64,000 nucleotides of DNA from NCBI GenBank assembly GCA_005791535.1, contig SXWH01000232.1, positions 1 to 64,000 of the forward strand. The letters are read 5' to 3'. The stretch comes from Verrucomicrobiaceae bacterium. Lineage in GTDB: Bacteria; Verrucomicrobiota; Verrucomicrobiia; Chthoniobacterales; Chthoniobacteraceae. The notes beneath the pieces are model-generated. The model had not been told where the DNA came from, made no database searches, and saw nothing but the letters and a program-made list of their open reading frames with translations. Shown here piece after piece: positions 44,059 through 53,522 of this stretch (the first letter of the stretch is position 1; each line of letters opens with the position of its first letter). The translations under genes were made by a program, and so were the position numbers.

Positions 44059-45107
44059 ATAACTGGCTATCCGAGGCTGCGCAATTGCCGCTGGCCTTCG
44101 CGCAGGTGCGCGAGGATCCGCGAATCGACCTTGCGTGCTGCTCTGGGTTGCGACCGGACGCCACGGTCGTGATGATTGCTTCGGGCGGCGACACCGCAGT
44201 TTGTGTTTCGCGTTTGCCAATAGGGAGGTTGCTCCTCGTCGATATGAACGCGGCACAACTCGCGCTCACACGATGCAAGTTTGCGCTCGCGAAGGACTGC
44301 AATGGCGAGCAATCGATGCGATGGCTTGGCCATTTGCCGCTGGCACCAGACCTTCGGGCGCAGCGAATCGCAACGACTCTCGAATCGCTGGACTTGCCGG
44401 ACGGAGTGCTGGGGCCTTTGGAACGGCTGGCTGCTCTGGGCCCGGATTTCTCCGGACGCTACGAAGCAATGTTTGCAGCGCTGAATCGCGCTCTCGGACC
44501 GTCGTGGGAGATTTTGCAGCGCCTCTTGGAAAGCGCGACTCCTGTAGCAATGCCGAGTCTACCGCAGGTTGATGCCGCGTTCGCCGAGGTTATGTCGCTT
44601 CGGAATCTCGTCGCCTTGTTCGGGGGGGACGCAACCCGGAATCCGAAGCTGCCTTTTGCAGAGCATTTCGCCACGCGCGTGCGCAGCGCGTTTGCTACAT
44701 CAGTGCCGCGACAGAATCCGTTTCTGTGGCAGATGCTCGCGGGAAGGTTTCCGCCGGGCGTTGCGTGGGATTGGCTGGAATCCGACGCTGCACCGGTTGT
44801 GGAGCCGGAGTTCGTTCACGGGTTGATGAAGCCGGTGCTGGACGCGCTGCCTGCGTGCTCTGTGGATTTCGTGCATCTATCAAACATCCTCGACTGGCTC
44901 ACGCCGGCGGCAGCGACAGCGGTGCTCGACAGCGCGGCCCGCGTTTTGAAACAGGGCGGACGGGTGCTGGTGCGGCAGTTGAACTCGAGCCTCGATATCC
45001 CGGCGCTGACCGATGGGATCCGATGGAGCCCGGCGCTCGGGCGCTTGATGCAGTCGAAAGATAGGAGTTTTTTCTACCCGGAGATTCATGTCGGATGTCC
45101 GCTATGA
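44043..45107 (+). CDS. BtaA-like (DUF3419) SAM-dependent 3-amino-3-carboxypropyl transferase
   Basis: 354 residues. N-terminal signature of the family: FAQVREDPRIDL (19-30), VVMIASGGDTAVC (42-54) and LLLVDMNAAQLALTRCKFAL (63-82), then a C-terminal Rossmann part with SVDFVHLSNILDWL. Characterised BtaA moves the 3-amino-3-carboxypropyl group of SAM to diacylglycerol to make a homoserine lipid, which BtaB methylates to the betaine lipid DGTS. No BtaB gene is adjacent. It overlaps the genes on both sides (16 and 13 bases). Confidence 0.83.
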   Translation: MESTVDNWLSEAAQLPLAFAQVREDPRIDLACCSGLRPDATVVMIASGGDTAVCVSRLPIGRLLLVDMNAAQLALTRCKFALAKDCNGEQSMRWLGHLPLAPDLRAQRIATTLESLDLPDGVLGPLERLAALGPDFSGRYEAMFAALNRALGPSWEILQRLLESATPVAMPSLPQVDAAFAEVMSLRNLVALFGGDATRNPKLPFAEHFATRVRSAFATSVPRQNPFLWQMLAGRFPPGVAWDWLESDAAPVVEPEFVHGLMKPVLDALPACSVDFVHLSNILDWLTPAAATAVLDSAARVLKQGGRVLVRQLNSSLDIPALTDGIRWSPALGRLMQSKDRSFFYPEIHVGCPL

Positions 45108-46039
45108 AAGTACGCGTTTTCCAAGAACCGCCGCCGGAGTCGCTGGGCGCGGAATTGGCGCGATTTGAAGCGCAGTTCCGGTATCCGCTTGGCGCGAATG
45201 CCAGCTTCTGCATTTCGCATGGACGCCGTTACATCACATTCTTCGAGGCGATCGGCGCGCCCACTTTGGTCGTGGCGGAACACGATGGCGTTGTGCTTGG
45301 GACGATTGCCGCAGCTTTGCGCCCGCTTCGTTTTCCGGATGGAAGCGTTCACCCCGTTGCGTATCTTGGCGACTTGAAAGTAATGCCGTCCGCCCGAGGT
45401 GGTGTCGTCCTTGCGCGGATGTTTCAGGAGCTTCACACACGCGTTGCGCAGCCCGCCGGAGGAAGGGCTTACGCGGTCGTGATGGATGGAACCGACCGAT
45501 TACCGTCCTCATACACCGGACGGTTGGATATTCCGGCGTTTGCGCGGGCGGGTGGGATCTCCGTTTTGAAAATCGCCGCTGAACCGGGGCGGGAAAACCT
45601 CCGCGAGATTGGACGCGAACAGAGCGAGCAATTCGCGTCTGTCGGATTCCGTCCGCTCGGAGGTCGTGCGGATTCACGTTCGGTCATCGCGCCCGTAGTT
45701 CTGGAAAACGACGATGGCTCGGCGGGCGGGTTGTTGGAAGACACGCGGCTTGCAAAGCGTCTGCTTCTGCCGGACGGCGGTGAAATGCTCGCTGCACATC
45801 TGTCCGGATTCAATTGGCGCCATCCGTGCGATGGTGCCCGGTTTCTCCGCGGAGTGTCGGCCCGGTGCTCGGCGATGGGAGTCCCTGCATTCTTCACGGC
45901 AGTCGCTGCAGGATTCGCCTCCGAATTGTTGGCGGAACTCTCCGGTTGCGATGTGGTGGTGGCGCCGGCGACAATTTTCTCGTGCGGTATTGCAGGGGCC
46001 GCCGAGGTGGACTGGTTCGTGGATACCGCCGAGATTTAA
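45095..46039 (+). CDS. GNAT-like acyltransferase in the DUF3419 operon
   Basis: 314 residues. The first half (about 1-150) looks like a GNAT fold: PTLVVAEHDGVVLGTIAAALRPL, then VAYLGDLKVMPSARGGVVLARMFQEL as the acetyl-CoA-binding region. The second half (about 190-314) is a GNAT-like repeat or partner domain. It could N-acylate the amino group made by the BtaA-like enzyme or another small molecule; that is inference from position. It ends by overlapping the convergent TIM-barrel gene by 4 bases. Confidence 0.7.
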   Translation: MSAMKVRVFQEPPPESLGAELARFEAQFRYPLGANASFCISHGRRYITFFEAIGAPTLVVAEHDGVVLGTIAAALRPLRFPDGSVHPVAYLGDLKVMPSARGGVVLARMFQELHTRVAQPAGGRAYAVVMDGTDRLPSSYTGRLDIPAFARAGGISVLKIAAEPGRENLREIGREQSEQFASVGFRPLGGRADSRSVIAPVVLENDDGSAGGLLEDTRLAKRLLLPDGGEMLAAHLSGFNWRHPCDGARFLRGVSARCSAMGVPAFFTAVAAGFASELLAELSGCDVVVAPATIFSCGIAGAAEVDWFVDTAEI

Positions 46040-46878
46040 GGATTCATCCTGCGCCACGCTTCCATCGTTTCCTTGAGCACGGCGTGTGGTTCTTCGCGAA
46101 TTCCGAAGCCCTGAAAACCGATGGGGCCTTTATAACCGACGGAAGCGAGCGTCTTCATAAAGGCCGCGGTGTCGTAGGTGCCGCGCCCGAGTGGTTGGAT
46201 TAAGCGGTCCCATCCCATTGATTTCGTGGCACCCGTGTCGGCCCCGTTGATTGTCACAAACATCAGCCGCGGTAACGCTGCGCGGAGCACGGGTTCGGGA
46301 TTGCGCTCCGGGCCTTCGACCTTCAGCCAGTGGCAAAGATTGAACGTCGCGCCGATGTCTGCCCTGTTCAGTTTGTTGGCGAGACGCACCGCATCCTCCA
46401 CGCGCTCGAGCCACGATGCCGTATGTGGATAAAGCGCGATTTTTACTCCGCGCGTCGAAGCGTAGTCGGCAATCTCACGAATCGCGGCAATTGCGACCGC
46501 GTCGCCATCTTCCGATGAATTGCGTGCCGGACCTGCTTCGGTCTCCACTCTCGAAATCGCCAGCCACAGGGCGGCTTCGTAGCCTTGCATGGCGTCGATT
46601 CGCCGCTTCAGCGGATCGTCAAGCGGGGACTTGGCGTGGGAAAATGCAAGGGTGATATACCCGTTGTAGAACCGCAGCCCTGCGTTCTTCAAAGCCGCGG
46701 CCATTTTGGCATCTCCCGGAGCACCGCCGAGGCCATCGTAACCAAGTTCCTTGAGCATCGGTACGACCTTTTCCGCACCGCCGCGCGCGATGGTGTCCAT
46801 CGCAAAGAACGCGTTTCGCTCAGCAGCGAACGCAGTGCCGATGAACGCGGTGAGCAGGAGCAAAACGAGCCGTGTCAT
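46036..46878 (-). CDS. Secreted xylose-isomerase-like TIM-barrel protein
   Basis: 280 residues. Signal peptide (RLVLLLLTAFIGTAFA), then an AP-endonuclease-2-type barrel: LKELGYDGLGGAPG, IREIADYASTRGVKIALYPHTASWLERVEDA, IGATFNLCHWLKVEG and GYKGPIGFQGFGI. These secreted sugar-phosphate-isomerase-like proteins are frequent in Planctomycetota/Verrucomicrobiota and may act on sugars outside the cytoplasm. It overlaps the upstream M23 gene by 4 bases (ATGA), so the two are co-translated. Confidence 0.85.
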   Translation of the reverse strand: MTRLVLLLLTAFIGTAFAAERNAFFAMDTIARGGAEKVVPMLKELGYDGLGGAPGDAKMAAALKNAGLRFYNGYITLAFSHAKSPLDDPLKRRIDAMQGYEAALWLAISRVETEAGPARNSSEDGDAVAIAAIREIADYASTRGVKIALYPHTASWLERVEDAVRLANKLNRADIGATFNLCHWLKVEGPERNPEPVLRAALPRLMFVTINGADTGATKSMGWDRLIQPLGRGTYDTAAFMKTLASVGYKGPIGFQGFGIREEPHAVLKETMEAWRRMNP

Positions 46879-47630
46879 TTCGACTTCTTTTGTTCCTCGA
46901 GCATCTTCCGCAGGTCGTCGTAGCGGCCCGGTACTGTGCTACCCGGAGCGGATGGCGAAGAAGGCTTCGGCGTGGGAAGAACGAAGCCGCCTTCGGGCGA
47001 AATCGTTTCGGCTTTACCCGTCGCTGCGGAGAAGGTGTCGATTGGCGCTAGTACGGTTGCTGCGCTCGGTGCGAGTTTGCGGCGGGCGTTGATAAAGTCC
47101 GTTCCGCTCCAATAGACGCTGTCATCCTTCGGGAATGCGTGCCGTGCCATACCGACGCGGATATCCTTTCGCATCTCAAAATGAAGATGTGCCGGGTAGA
47201 GTCCGCCCCCTGTCCCGATGGTCCCGACCTGCTGGCCGCGTTTCACGTGCTGGCCGTAGCGCACGTGGATTTGATCCAGATGTCCGTAAAGGGAATCGAC
47301 GAATTTCGTCTGCCCGCCTTCCTGGTAGGCGTGGCGTATGATCACGACGTTTCCCCAGCCGTGATAGTAGTTCTTTGCAAACAGCACGAGTCCGTGCGCC
47401 GTCGAATACACCGGCGCTCCGAGGTCGGTGTCTCCGCCGCCGCGGCCGTTCCAGTCCTCGCCGAGGTGGCCGTTTGGCGTGTAGCCGCGCGCTTTGTAAT
47501 AGCCTTCTCCGTCTGGCTTTCCTACGGGGAAGTCGAATCCGTCCGCCATGAAGATAGCAGTCTTCCGCTGCGCGTGGGAAACCCCACAGAGCAGGAGAAG
47601 GGAGCAAATGATGTGAGCGAGCGAACGCAT
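46875..47630 (-). CDS. Secreted M23 metallopeptidase
   Basis: 251 residues from the ATG at 47630, which begins a signal peptide ([18 protein letters not shown]). LytM-type zinc motif: HLGEDW, a shared [22 protein letters not shown] segment and HLHFE. These enzymes cut peptide bridges in peptidoglycan or act as structural factors. The C-terminal 50 residues are Ser/Pro-rich, then charged. It precedes the TIM-barrel gene with a 4-base overlap. Confidence 0.9.
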   Translation of the reverse strand: MRSLAHIICSLLLLCGVSHAQRKTAIFMADGFDFPVGKPDGEGYYKARGYTPNGHLGEDWNGRGGGDTDLGAPVYSTAHGLVLFAKNYYHGWGNVVIIRHAYQEGGQTKFVDSLYGHLDQIHVRYGQHVKRGQQVGTIGTGGGLYPAHLHFEMRKDIRVGMARHAFPKDDSVYWSGTDFINARRKLAPSAATVLAPIDTFSAATGKAETISPEGGFVLPTPKPSSPSAPGSTVPGRYDDLRKMLEEQKKSK

Positions 47631-47734
47631 CGGACTGCGAATTAGAGACAGGCATGGGAAAAAGGGGAACACCAAATTTCAGCGCACAAAGTTGCTATCA
47701 GTCCCGACTTTGCGGGATACTTACGGCACAAGTC

Positions 47735-49165
47735 ATGAATATCCATCAACTGCGCGCGGAGTTTCTGAGTCGCCGGCACTTTCTCAAGGATTGCGGGATT
47801 GGCCTGGGGAAGATCGCCCTGGCGAGTCTGCTGGCGAATCAGGCCGGTGCGGCGATTGTGCCGCCGAATCCGCTCGCGCCGAAGAAGCCCCATTTCGCCG
47901 GCAAGGCGAAGCGAGTCATTCATTTGTTCATGGCGGGCGCACCGTCGCAGTTGGAGATGTTCGACAATAAGCCGGAACTCACCAAGCTGGCCGGAAAGCC
48001 GCTTCCTCCGTCGGTAATCGGCGGCCAACGGTATGCGTTCATCAGGCCCGATGCGGCGGTTCTCGGGCCGGTCTTCAAGTTCGCGAAGCACGGCCAGTCC
48101 GGCGCGGAGTTGAGCGAGGTGCTGCCGCATCTCGCGAAAGTGGCCGACGAGATTTCCATCGTGCGGTCGATGAAAACGGATCAATTCAACCACGCGCCCG
48201 CGCAGCTTTTCTTCAACACGGGATTTCCTGTTCCGGGCCGCCCGAGTCTCGGTTCGTGGGTCCTCTATGGTCTAGGCTCCGAGGCCGAGGATCTTCCGGC
48301 CTTTGTGGTCATGAGCACGGGCTCGGGCCTTTCCGGCGGATCATCTCTATGGTCGAGCGGTTTTCTGCCTACTGTTTATACCGGCACCCGTCTCCGCTCG
48401 CAGGGCGATCCGATCCTGAACGTCCGGAATCCGGATGGTGTGGATGCCAAACTGCAGCGCGATTCGCTCGACCTCATTCGAGCCATGAACGAGCGCCGTT
48501 TGGGGGAGGTCGGTGATCCGGAAATTGCGACACGCATCGCGAATTACGAAATGGCATTCCGGTTGCAGACCAGTGCGCCGGAACTCATGGACCTCAAGAG
48601 CGAGAGCAAGGAAACGCTCGCCCTTTACGGATGCGAACCGGAGAAGCCCTCCTTTGCGCGCGCATGCCTGCTTGCCCGCAGAATGATCGAGCGCGGCGTC
48701 CGGTTCATTAACATTTATCACGAAGGATGGGACGCCCACAGCGACGTGGCGGGCAACGTTCGCGGTAACTGCCAGAAGACCGACCAGGCCAGCGCGGCGC
48801 TCGTCATGGATTTGAAGCAGCGCGGTCTGCTCGACGATACGCTCGTGATTTGGGGCGGCGAATTCGGCCGCACTCCGATGGTGGAGACCAATACGGCTCT
48901 CGGTCGGTCGCTCGGACGGGATCATCACCCGCAGGCCTTCACGATGTGGCTCGCGGGCGGTGGAATCAAAAAGGGCACCACCATTGGGGCGACGGACGAT
49001 CTCGGCTTCCACGTCGTGGAGGATCCGGTCCACATTCATGACATGCAGGCGACGATTCTGCATGCGCTCGGATTTGATCACGAGAAGCTCACATACCATC
49101 ACGCCGGGCGCGATTTCCGCCTCACCGATGTCCACGGTCACGTGGTGAAAGGGCTGCTCGCCTAG
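47735..49165 (+). CDS. Tat-exported DUF1501 protein
   Basis: 476 residues from the ATG at 47735. A twin-arginine leader ([22 protein letters not shown]) precedes the DUF1501 domain with [42 protein letters not shown]-like and GWDAHSD segments, then [12 protein letters not shown] and [21 protein letters not shown] near the end, a fold related to alkaline phosphatase/sulfatase. DUF1501 genes usually sit directly after a DUF1549/DUF1553 gene; here the partner type is at 7295-9718. It is convergent with pgsA, 11 bases apart. Confidence 0.9.
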   Translation: MNIHQLRAEFLSRRHFLKDCGIGLGKIALASLLANQAGAAIVPPNPLAPKKPHFAGKAKRVIHLFMAGAPSQLEMFDNKPELTKLAGKPLPPSVIGGQRYAFIRPDAAVLGPVFKFAKHGQSGAELSEVLPHLAKVADEISIVRSMKTDQFNHAPAQLFFNTGFPVPGRPSLGSWVLYGLGSEAEDLPAFVVMSTGSGLSGGSSLWSSGFLPTVYTGTRLRSQGDPILNVRNPDGVDAKLQRDSLDLIRAMNERRLGEVGDPEIATRIANYEMAFRLQTSAPELMDLKSESKETLALYGCEPEKPSFARACLLARRMIERGVRFINIYHEGWDAHSDVAGNVRGNCQKTDQASAALVMDLKQRGLLDDTLVIWGGEFGRTPMVETNTALGRSLGRDHHPQAFTMWLAGGGIKKGTTIGATDDLGFHVVEDPVHIHDMQATILHALGFDHEKLTYHHAGRDFRLTDVHGHVVKGLLA

Positions 49166-49176
49166 CCGCCGGTCCG

Positions 49177-49809
49177 CTATTCTGCGACGAGGTCCCGATG
49201 GCGCCAGAAGTAGGCGCAGCCGGACCAGATTGTGAGGGCAACCGCAATTCCCAGCAGCGTACGGCCTCCGTATATCCACGCGAGTTCCCACCACGTTCCG
49301 TGGTCTGCTGGAAGTATTCCCGCACGCATGAACTCCATGATGCTGAGGAGCATCAGAAAGTAGGCGACCGTGATGATCTGCCACAGGGTCTTGTGCTTCC
49401 CGAGCTTCTCGGATGGCAGCACGACTCCGCGGCTTGTGGCCAGTAGTCGAAGCCCGGTGATCAGGAATTCGCGGCTGATGAGAATGATCGCGATCGAGGC
49501 GGGAATTGCGCGAAGCGGAATGAGCGTGATGAACCCCGCCGCCATCATCACTTTATCGGCGAGAGGATCCATCAGCTTGCCAAAATTTGTGACGAGCTTG
49601 TGTTTGCGTGCGAGATAGCCGTCGAGGAAATCGGTGATCGATGCCGCGATGAAAAGGACGAACGCGAATGTGTAGCCGAAATTCCATCCCGCGGCCCTTC
49701 CGGGAGCGTGCAGGAGTTCCCACTCTTCGCCCATCGACATGCAGATGACGAAAGCAATCGTCATTACGAAGCGGGAGAGAGTGAGTTTGTTCGGCAGGTT
49801 CATTGCCAT
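49177..49809 (-). CDS. pgsA: CDP-diacylglycerol-glycerol-3-phosphate 3-phosphatidyltransferase
   Basis: 210 residues from the ATG at 49809, which overlaps the pepA stop (TGATG). The CDP-alcohol phosphatidyltransferase motif is complete: DFLDGYLARKHKLVTNFGKLMDPLADK, with the spaced Gly and three Asp. The N-terminus MNLPNKLTLSRFVMTIAFV is typical. It makes phosphatidylglycerophosphate, the precursor of phosphatidylglycerol. Four or five membrane segments are visible. Confidence 0.94.
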   Translation of the reverse strand: MAMNLPNKLTLSRFVMTIAFVICMSMGEEWELLHAPGRAAGWNFGYTFAFVLFIAASITDFLDGYLARKHKLVTNFGKLMDPLADKVMMAAGFITLIPLRAIPASIAIILISREFLITGLRLLATSRGVVLPSEKLGKHKTLWQIITVAYFLMLLSIMEFMRAGILPADHGTWWELAWIYGGRTLLGIAVALTIWSGCAYFWRHRDLVAE

Positions 49810-51206
49810 CAGAATTGCTCTGTGACTCTCACGAGCGTTCCAACCCCGAATCCTGTGGCGCCGCGCGCGAGGCTCTGCGTCTCCTTGTCGCGGTAGGCGG
49901 TGTAGGCGATGTCGAGGTGGGCCCAGGGCGTCTTCTCGGCAAAGGTGCGCAGGAATGCCGCGGCCGTGCATGCTCCGCCGAGGCGGCCTCCGCTGTTTTT
50001 GACGAGGCCCATTTCGCTGCGGATTTGGTCATCGAATGCCGGGCTGTACGGCATCTGCCATGTCGGCTCGCCGGCGTCCTTCGAGGCGGCGGATACGCAT
50101 TTGCCGAGTGCGTCGTCATTGCTCCAAAGTCCGGCCATTGAATCGCCGAGCGCGATTCCGCAGGCGCCCGTGAGGGTCGCGATGTCCACGATCGCGCGCG
50201 CCTTAAAATGCCGCCGTGCAAAGCCGATGGCGTCAGCGAGCAGCATGCGGCCCTCGGCGTCTGTGTTGACGATCTCCACCGTCTTTCCGTCGTAACAAGT
50301 CACGATGTCGCCGGGGCGGTACGCATTCGAGCCGGGCATGTTTTCCGCGGAGGGAATGAGCCCGATGACGTTCTTTTTTACGCCGAGTTCCTTCAGCGCA
50401 AACATCGCTCCGATGACTGCTGTTCCGCCGCACTTGTCCCAAATCATCTTCTCCATGTCCGCCGCGGGCTTGATCGAGATGCCGCCGGAATCAAACGTGA
50501 TCGCCTTGCCGACGAGGACGATTGGAGCTTCGCCCTTCGGTCCACCCGAGTGTTCCATGATAATCAGACGTGGCGGACGCTTGCTTCCGCTTCCGACGGC
50601 GAGGATGCCGCCGAACTTGCCGGACTTTAGTTTCTTTTCGTCGAATACGGTGCATTTGACGCCGAACTTCTTTGCGTGCCATTCCACCTCCTCGGCGAGG
50701 GTCTCGGGATAGACGATATTCCCCGGTCGATTCGCGATTCCCCGGGCGAGATTCGTCATGCGCGCAATCGCCGCGGCGCGCTCGCCGGCCTTGCGTGCTG
50801 CCGCCGTGGCCGCAGCCGGGACAACGATCGTGACTGCGCTGATTGGGTGCGTCTTCTTCGTCTTGAAATCCTCGTAGCGGTAATCGGAAAGCACGATGCC
50901 CTCGACAGCGGGACCGGCGAATTGTGCCCAGTCCGAAAGCTGGACGGCGAAGCGGTTGCGTCCGGTCTTCTTCAAAGCCATCGCCGCGGCTCCTACTGCG
51001 AGCCGGATGGTATCTGCGTTCACCTTCTCCCGATCGCCAAGGCCCGCGTAGAGCGTGGATTCACTGTGGATGTAAACGCGTGAGCCTGGCTTGAGCGAAA
51101 ACTCCGCATCGGTGATTTCCGGCGGCAGTTCCTTGCGCTGCTCGGTGGTGAAAAGGCGGATTTGAACGGACGCCGGTTCTGCTTTGCTGGAGAAGGTCAA
51201 TGTCAT
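49809..51206 (-). CDS. pepA: Leucyl aminopeptidase (M17)
   Basis: 465 residues. The catalytic C-terminal domain has GKAITFDSGGISIKPAADMEKM with the metal-binding Lys and Asp, NVIGLIPSAENMPGSNAYRPGDIV, and NTDAEGRMLLADA. An N-terminal macro-like domain covers about 1-150. M17 enzymes are hexameric cytosolic aminopeptidases needing two Zn/Mn ions. It is translationally coupled to pgsA downstream. Confidence 0.95.
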   Translation of the reverse strand: MTLTFSSKAEPASVQIRLFTTEQRKELPPEITDAEFSLKPGSRVYIHSESTLYAGLGDREKVNADTIRLAVGAAAMALKKTGRNRFAVQLSDWAQFAGPAVEGIVLSDYRYEDFKTKKTHPISAVTIVVPAAATAAARKAGERAAAIARMTNLARGIANRPGNIVYPETLAEEVEWHAKKFGVKCTVFDEKKLKSGKFGGILAVGSGSKRPPRLIIMEHSGGPKGEAPIVLVGKAITFDSGGISIKPAADMEKMIWDKCGGTAVIGAMFALKELGVKKNVIGLIPSAENMPGSNAYRPGDIVTCYDGKTVEIVNTDAEGRMLLADAIGFARRHFKARAIVDIATLTGACGIALGDSMAGLWSNDDALGKCVSAASKDAGEPTWQMPYSPAFDDQIRSEMGLVKNSGGRLGGACTAAAFLRTFAEKTPWAHLDIAYTAYRDKETQSLARGATGFGVGTLVRVTEQF

Positions 51207-51256
51207 CGCGCTAGATAGAGCGCATTTCCGCGCGCGATGACAAGAGCGGCGGCTGT

Positions 51257-52240
51257 TTACTTTAGAAAATCCACCTTCGCGCTCAATTCCGGCGTGAGAA
51301 AGCGGTCGGGTTTTTCAATCTGCACCTTGATTTGCAGCGTTCCCTTCTGGCGGTTTGCCTCGGGCGCGATTTCGGCCACGAAGCCTTGATAAACCTTGTC
51401 GAGATAGGCTTCGGGGCTGATTCGGCAGCGCTGATTTAGTGTGATCTTTGGGAGATCGTTCTCGCTGATGTCGATTTCCACCTGCAAGTCCTCGGGGTCC
51501 GCAAGCGCGAGCAGCGCGGTGCTCGGGCCCTTTCCGCCGCCGAAGCTCTGCGGTGTTACCAATTCGCCGGGGTCCGCGAGTTTTTCGAGAACGACTCCGT
51601 TGATTGGGGATTTGATCACCGTCCAGTCTAGCCACACTTGTGCCGTCGCTCGCAGTCCCTGAAGCTGTTTGATCTGCGCTTCGGCGGCAGCAATCGCGAG
51701 CCGTGTTTCGTCTTCGCGCTCTGCGGTTTCATTCTGCGTCGCGCGCAGTTTCCGCACCCGCTGGTAGTTCGTCTTCGCGCGTTCGAGCGCCACCTCGGCT
51801 GCGGCCATCTGGCCGTCGATTTCCGCGAGCCGCGCCTTTTGCTCGGAGTCGTCCAGTTGCACCACGACTTGGTCCTTTTTCACCCGGTCGCCCTTTTTAA
51901 CACCAATCCACACGACCTGATTCATCACGCGCGGGCTGACTTCGATGCGCTCGCGATTCACGATGTATCCGCTCACGGTAAGTACTACGTCGCCCGGCTT
52001 TGCGGTGTCCTTCGCGACAGCGCGCGGGGCGGGGGACTGCGGCGCGATTTTCTGTGCTTCGCCGCTCGGGGCCTGCGCGGGTTTCTCGACATCGCGCGAA
52101 TCGCCCGCCCACGGCTTCGCGATGAAAAGCGCGGTGCCGGTGATGGCCGTGACGCCCAGAACGATCCACCAGAACGCGCCTTGCGAGCGCCGGCGTTGCC
52201 TGTCCGAAATGTGTATGCTTTGCAGCTTCCCCGCGTCCAT
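51257..52240 (-). CDS. HlyD/MacA-type periplasmic adaptor
   Basis: 327 residues. One N-terminal membrane anchor (about 23-41), a lipoyl-like half motif (GYIVNRERIEVSPRVMNQVVWIGVKKGDRVKKDQVVVQLDD), an alpha-hairpin (about 140-195) and the second lipoyl/beta-barrel part (VIKSPINGVVLEKLADPGELV). It would link an inner-membrane ABC exporter to an outer-membrane channel. The permease gene is 21 bases upstream on the same strand; no ATPase gene is in the window. Confidence 0.88.
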   Translation of the reverse strand: MDAGKLQSIHISDRQRRRSQGAFWWIVLGVTAITGTALFIAKPWAGDSRDVEKPAQAPSGEAQKIAPQSPAPRAVAKDTAKPGDVVLTVSGYIVNRERIEVSPRVMNQVVWIGVKKGDRVKKDQVVVQLDDSEQKARLAEIDGQMAAAEVALERAKTNYQRVRKLRATQNETAEREDETRLAIAAAEAQIKQLQGLRATAQVWLDWTVIKSPINGVVLEKLADPGELVTPQSFGGGKGPSTALLALADPEDLQVEIDISENDLPKITLNQRCRISPEAYLDKVYQGFVAEIAPEANRQKGTLQIKVQIEKPDRFLTPELSAKVDFLK

Positions 52241-52261
52241 GTGTCGTGACCTTAGCCTTCG

Positions 52262-53434
52262 TTACGCTTCCTTCAATGCCGCGATTACCGGCAGGCGCGA
52301 CGCCCGGAGTGCGGGCAGCAGGCTGCCGATGATGCCGACGATGATCGCGAAAATCAGCGCGTTCGCGATGATGTCCCACGTGAGCTTCAGTTCGAAGACC
52401 GTTTCGCCGAATGACTGAAAGTTGAAGGTGCCCGCCGTGTAGCCATTGAAAAGAAGCGCCAGCGCGCAACCGAATGCCCCGCCGATGGCCGCGAGGAATG
52501 CGCCCTCGATGAGAATCGCCGCCACCACCGCCTTCCGGCGAAAGCCCATGACGCGCAGCGTTCCGATTTCCCGCGTCCGCGAACCCACGCTCGCGTACAT
52601 CGTGTTCATCGCCGCGAGCACCGCACCCACCGACATCGCGATCGCGAGCCACTTTCCCGCAAAGCGAATCGGCCCCGCGGTCTTCGTCTGTTCGCCATAG
52701 TAGGCCGTCTCGGAGACGCCGCGCAGTGCGAGGCGCTTGTCCGCTTCGAGTCTCGCGATGAGCTGCTTTCCTGCGGCTTCGCTGACGGGACGAATCAGCA
52801 CGCTGCAATAGTTGTCGCGATTGAAAAGCGAGCGCGCCTCCTCCGCATCCATCCAGGCCTCCGAGTCGAACGCGCTTCCGCTCGCGTCGAAATGGCCGAC
52901 GACTTTCAGCTCCCGAATCCCGATCTTCACCACCGAGCCCACGCTCATGTTCTCAAACCGCTGTGCGAGGCGACGGCTGATAATCATCTCCCGCTTCCCG
53001 CCCTCAAACATCCGTCCTTCCACCAGCTTCACCTGCGGACGAAGCGCGACCGCATTCGCCGAAACTCCGCGGAAAATCACGTTCGCACCGCCGGCTGCCT
53101 TCTCTCCACCGCGGCGTGGCAGGTAAATCACGACGAGCGTGTCCGCTGAAATTAGCGGCTTTCCTTCTGCATCGCGGGCGATTTCCTCTGCATACTGGAA
53201 CGTCGCGAGGTTTTCGCGGGTGACTTGCGACGATGATTCCGAATCCGCTCCACGGCGGAGGATGAGGAAATTACGAGGGTCGCCGGTCTTTCCGCCCGAC
53301 GCCTCAATCGCGCCGGCCATCATTTGCATGCCCACGTAAACGAGGATCGTGAGCCCCATTCCGGCGACCGTGGCGATGGTCGAGCGCCAGCGGACGATCA
53401 CATTTTTGAAACTGTATTTGAGCGGCAGAGCCAT
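52262..53434 (-). CDS. FtsX/MacB-type ABC transporter permease
   Basis: 390 residues from the ATG at 53434 (ALPLKYSFKNVIVRWRSTIATVAGMGLTILVYVG, a typical start for the group); in-frame ATGs at 53503 and 53518 would add up to 28 residues. One N-terminal and three C-terminal membrane segments flank a large periplasmic domain with GVSANAVALRPQVKLVEGRMF, and the conserved SVGSRTREIGTLRVMGFRRK follows. It forms an exporter with the HlyD adaptor. The ATP-binding subunit is not adjacent. Confidence 0.88.
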   Translation of the reverse strand: MALPLKYSFKNVIVRWRSTIATVAGMGLTILVYVGMQMMAGAIEASGGKTGDPRNFLILRRGADSESSSQVTRENLATFQYAEEIARDAEGKPLISADTLVVIYLPRRGGEKAAGGANVIFRGVSANAVALRPQVKLVEGRMFEGGKREMIISRRLAQRFENMSVGSVVKIGIRELKVVGHFDASGSAFDSEAWMDAEEARSLFNRDNYCSVLIRPVSEAAGKQLIARLEADKRLALRGVSETAYYGEQTKTAGPIRFAGKWLAIAMSVGAVLAAMNTMYASVGSRTREIGTLRVMGFRRKAVVAAILIEGAFLAAIGGAFGCALALLFNGYTAGTFNFQSFGETVFELKLTWDIIANALIFAIIVGIIGSLLPALRASRLPVIAALKEA

Positions 53435-53522
53435 GAACGCCCGCAGGTTGCCCGATGGCGGGGCGATGTCAAACAGCGCCCGAGGATTGACCGCGGCACT
53501 CATGCTGCTTTGACTCATCGCA

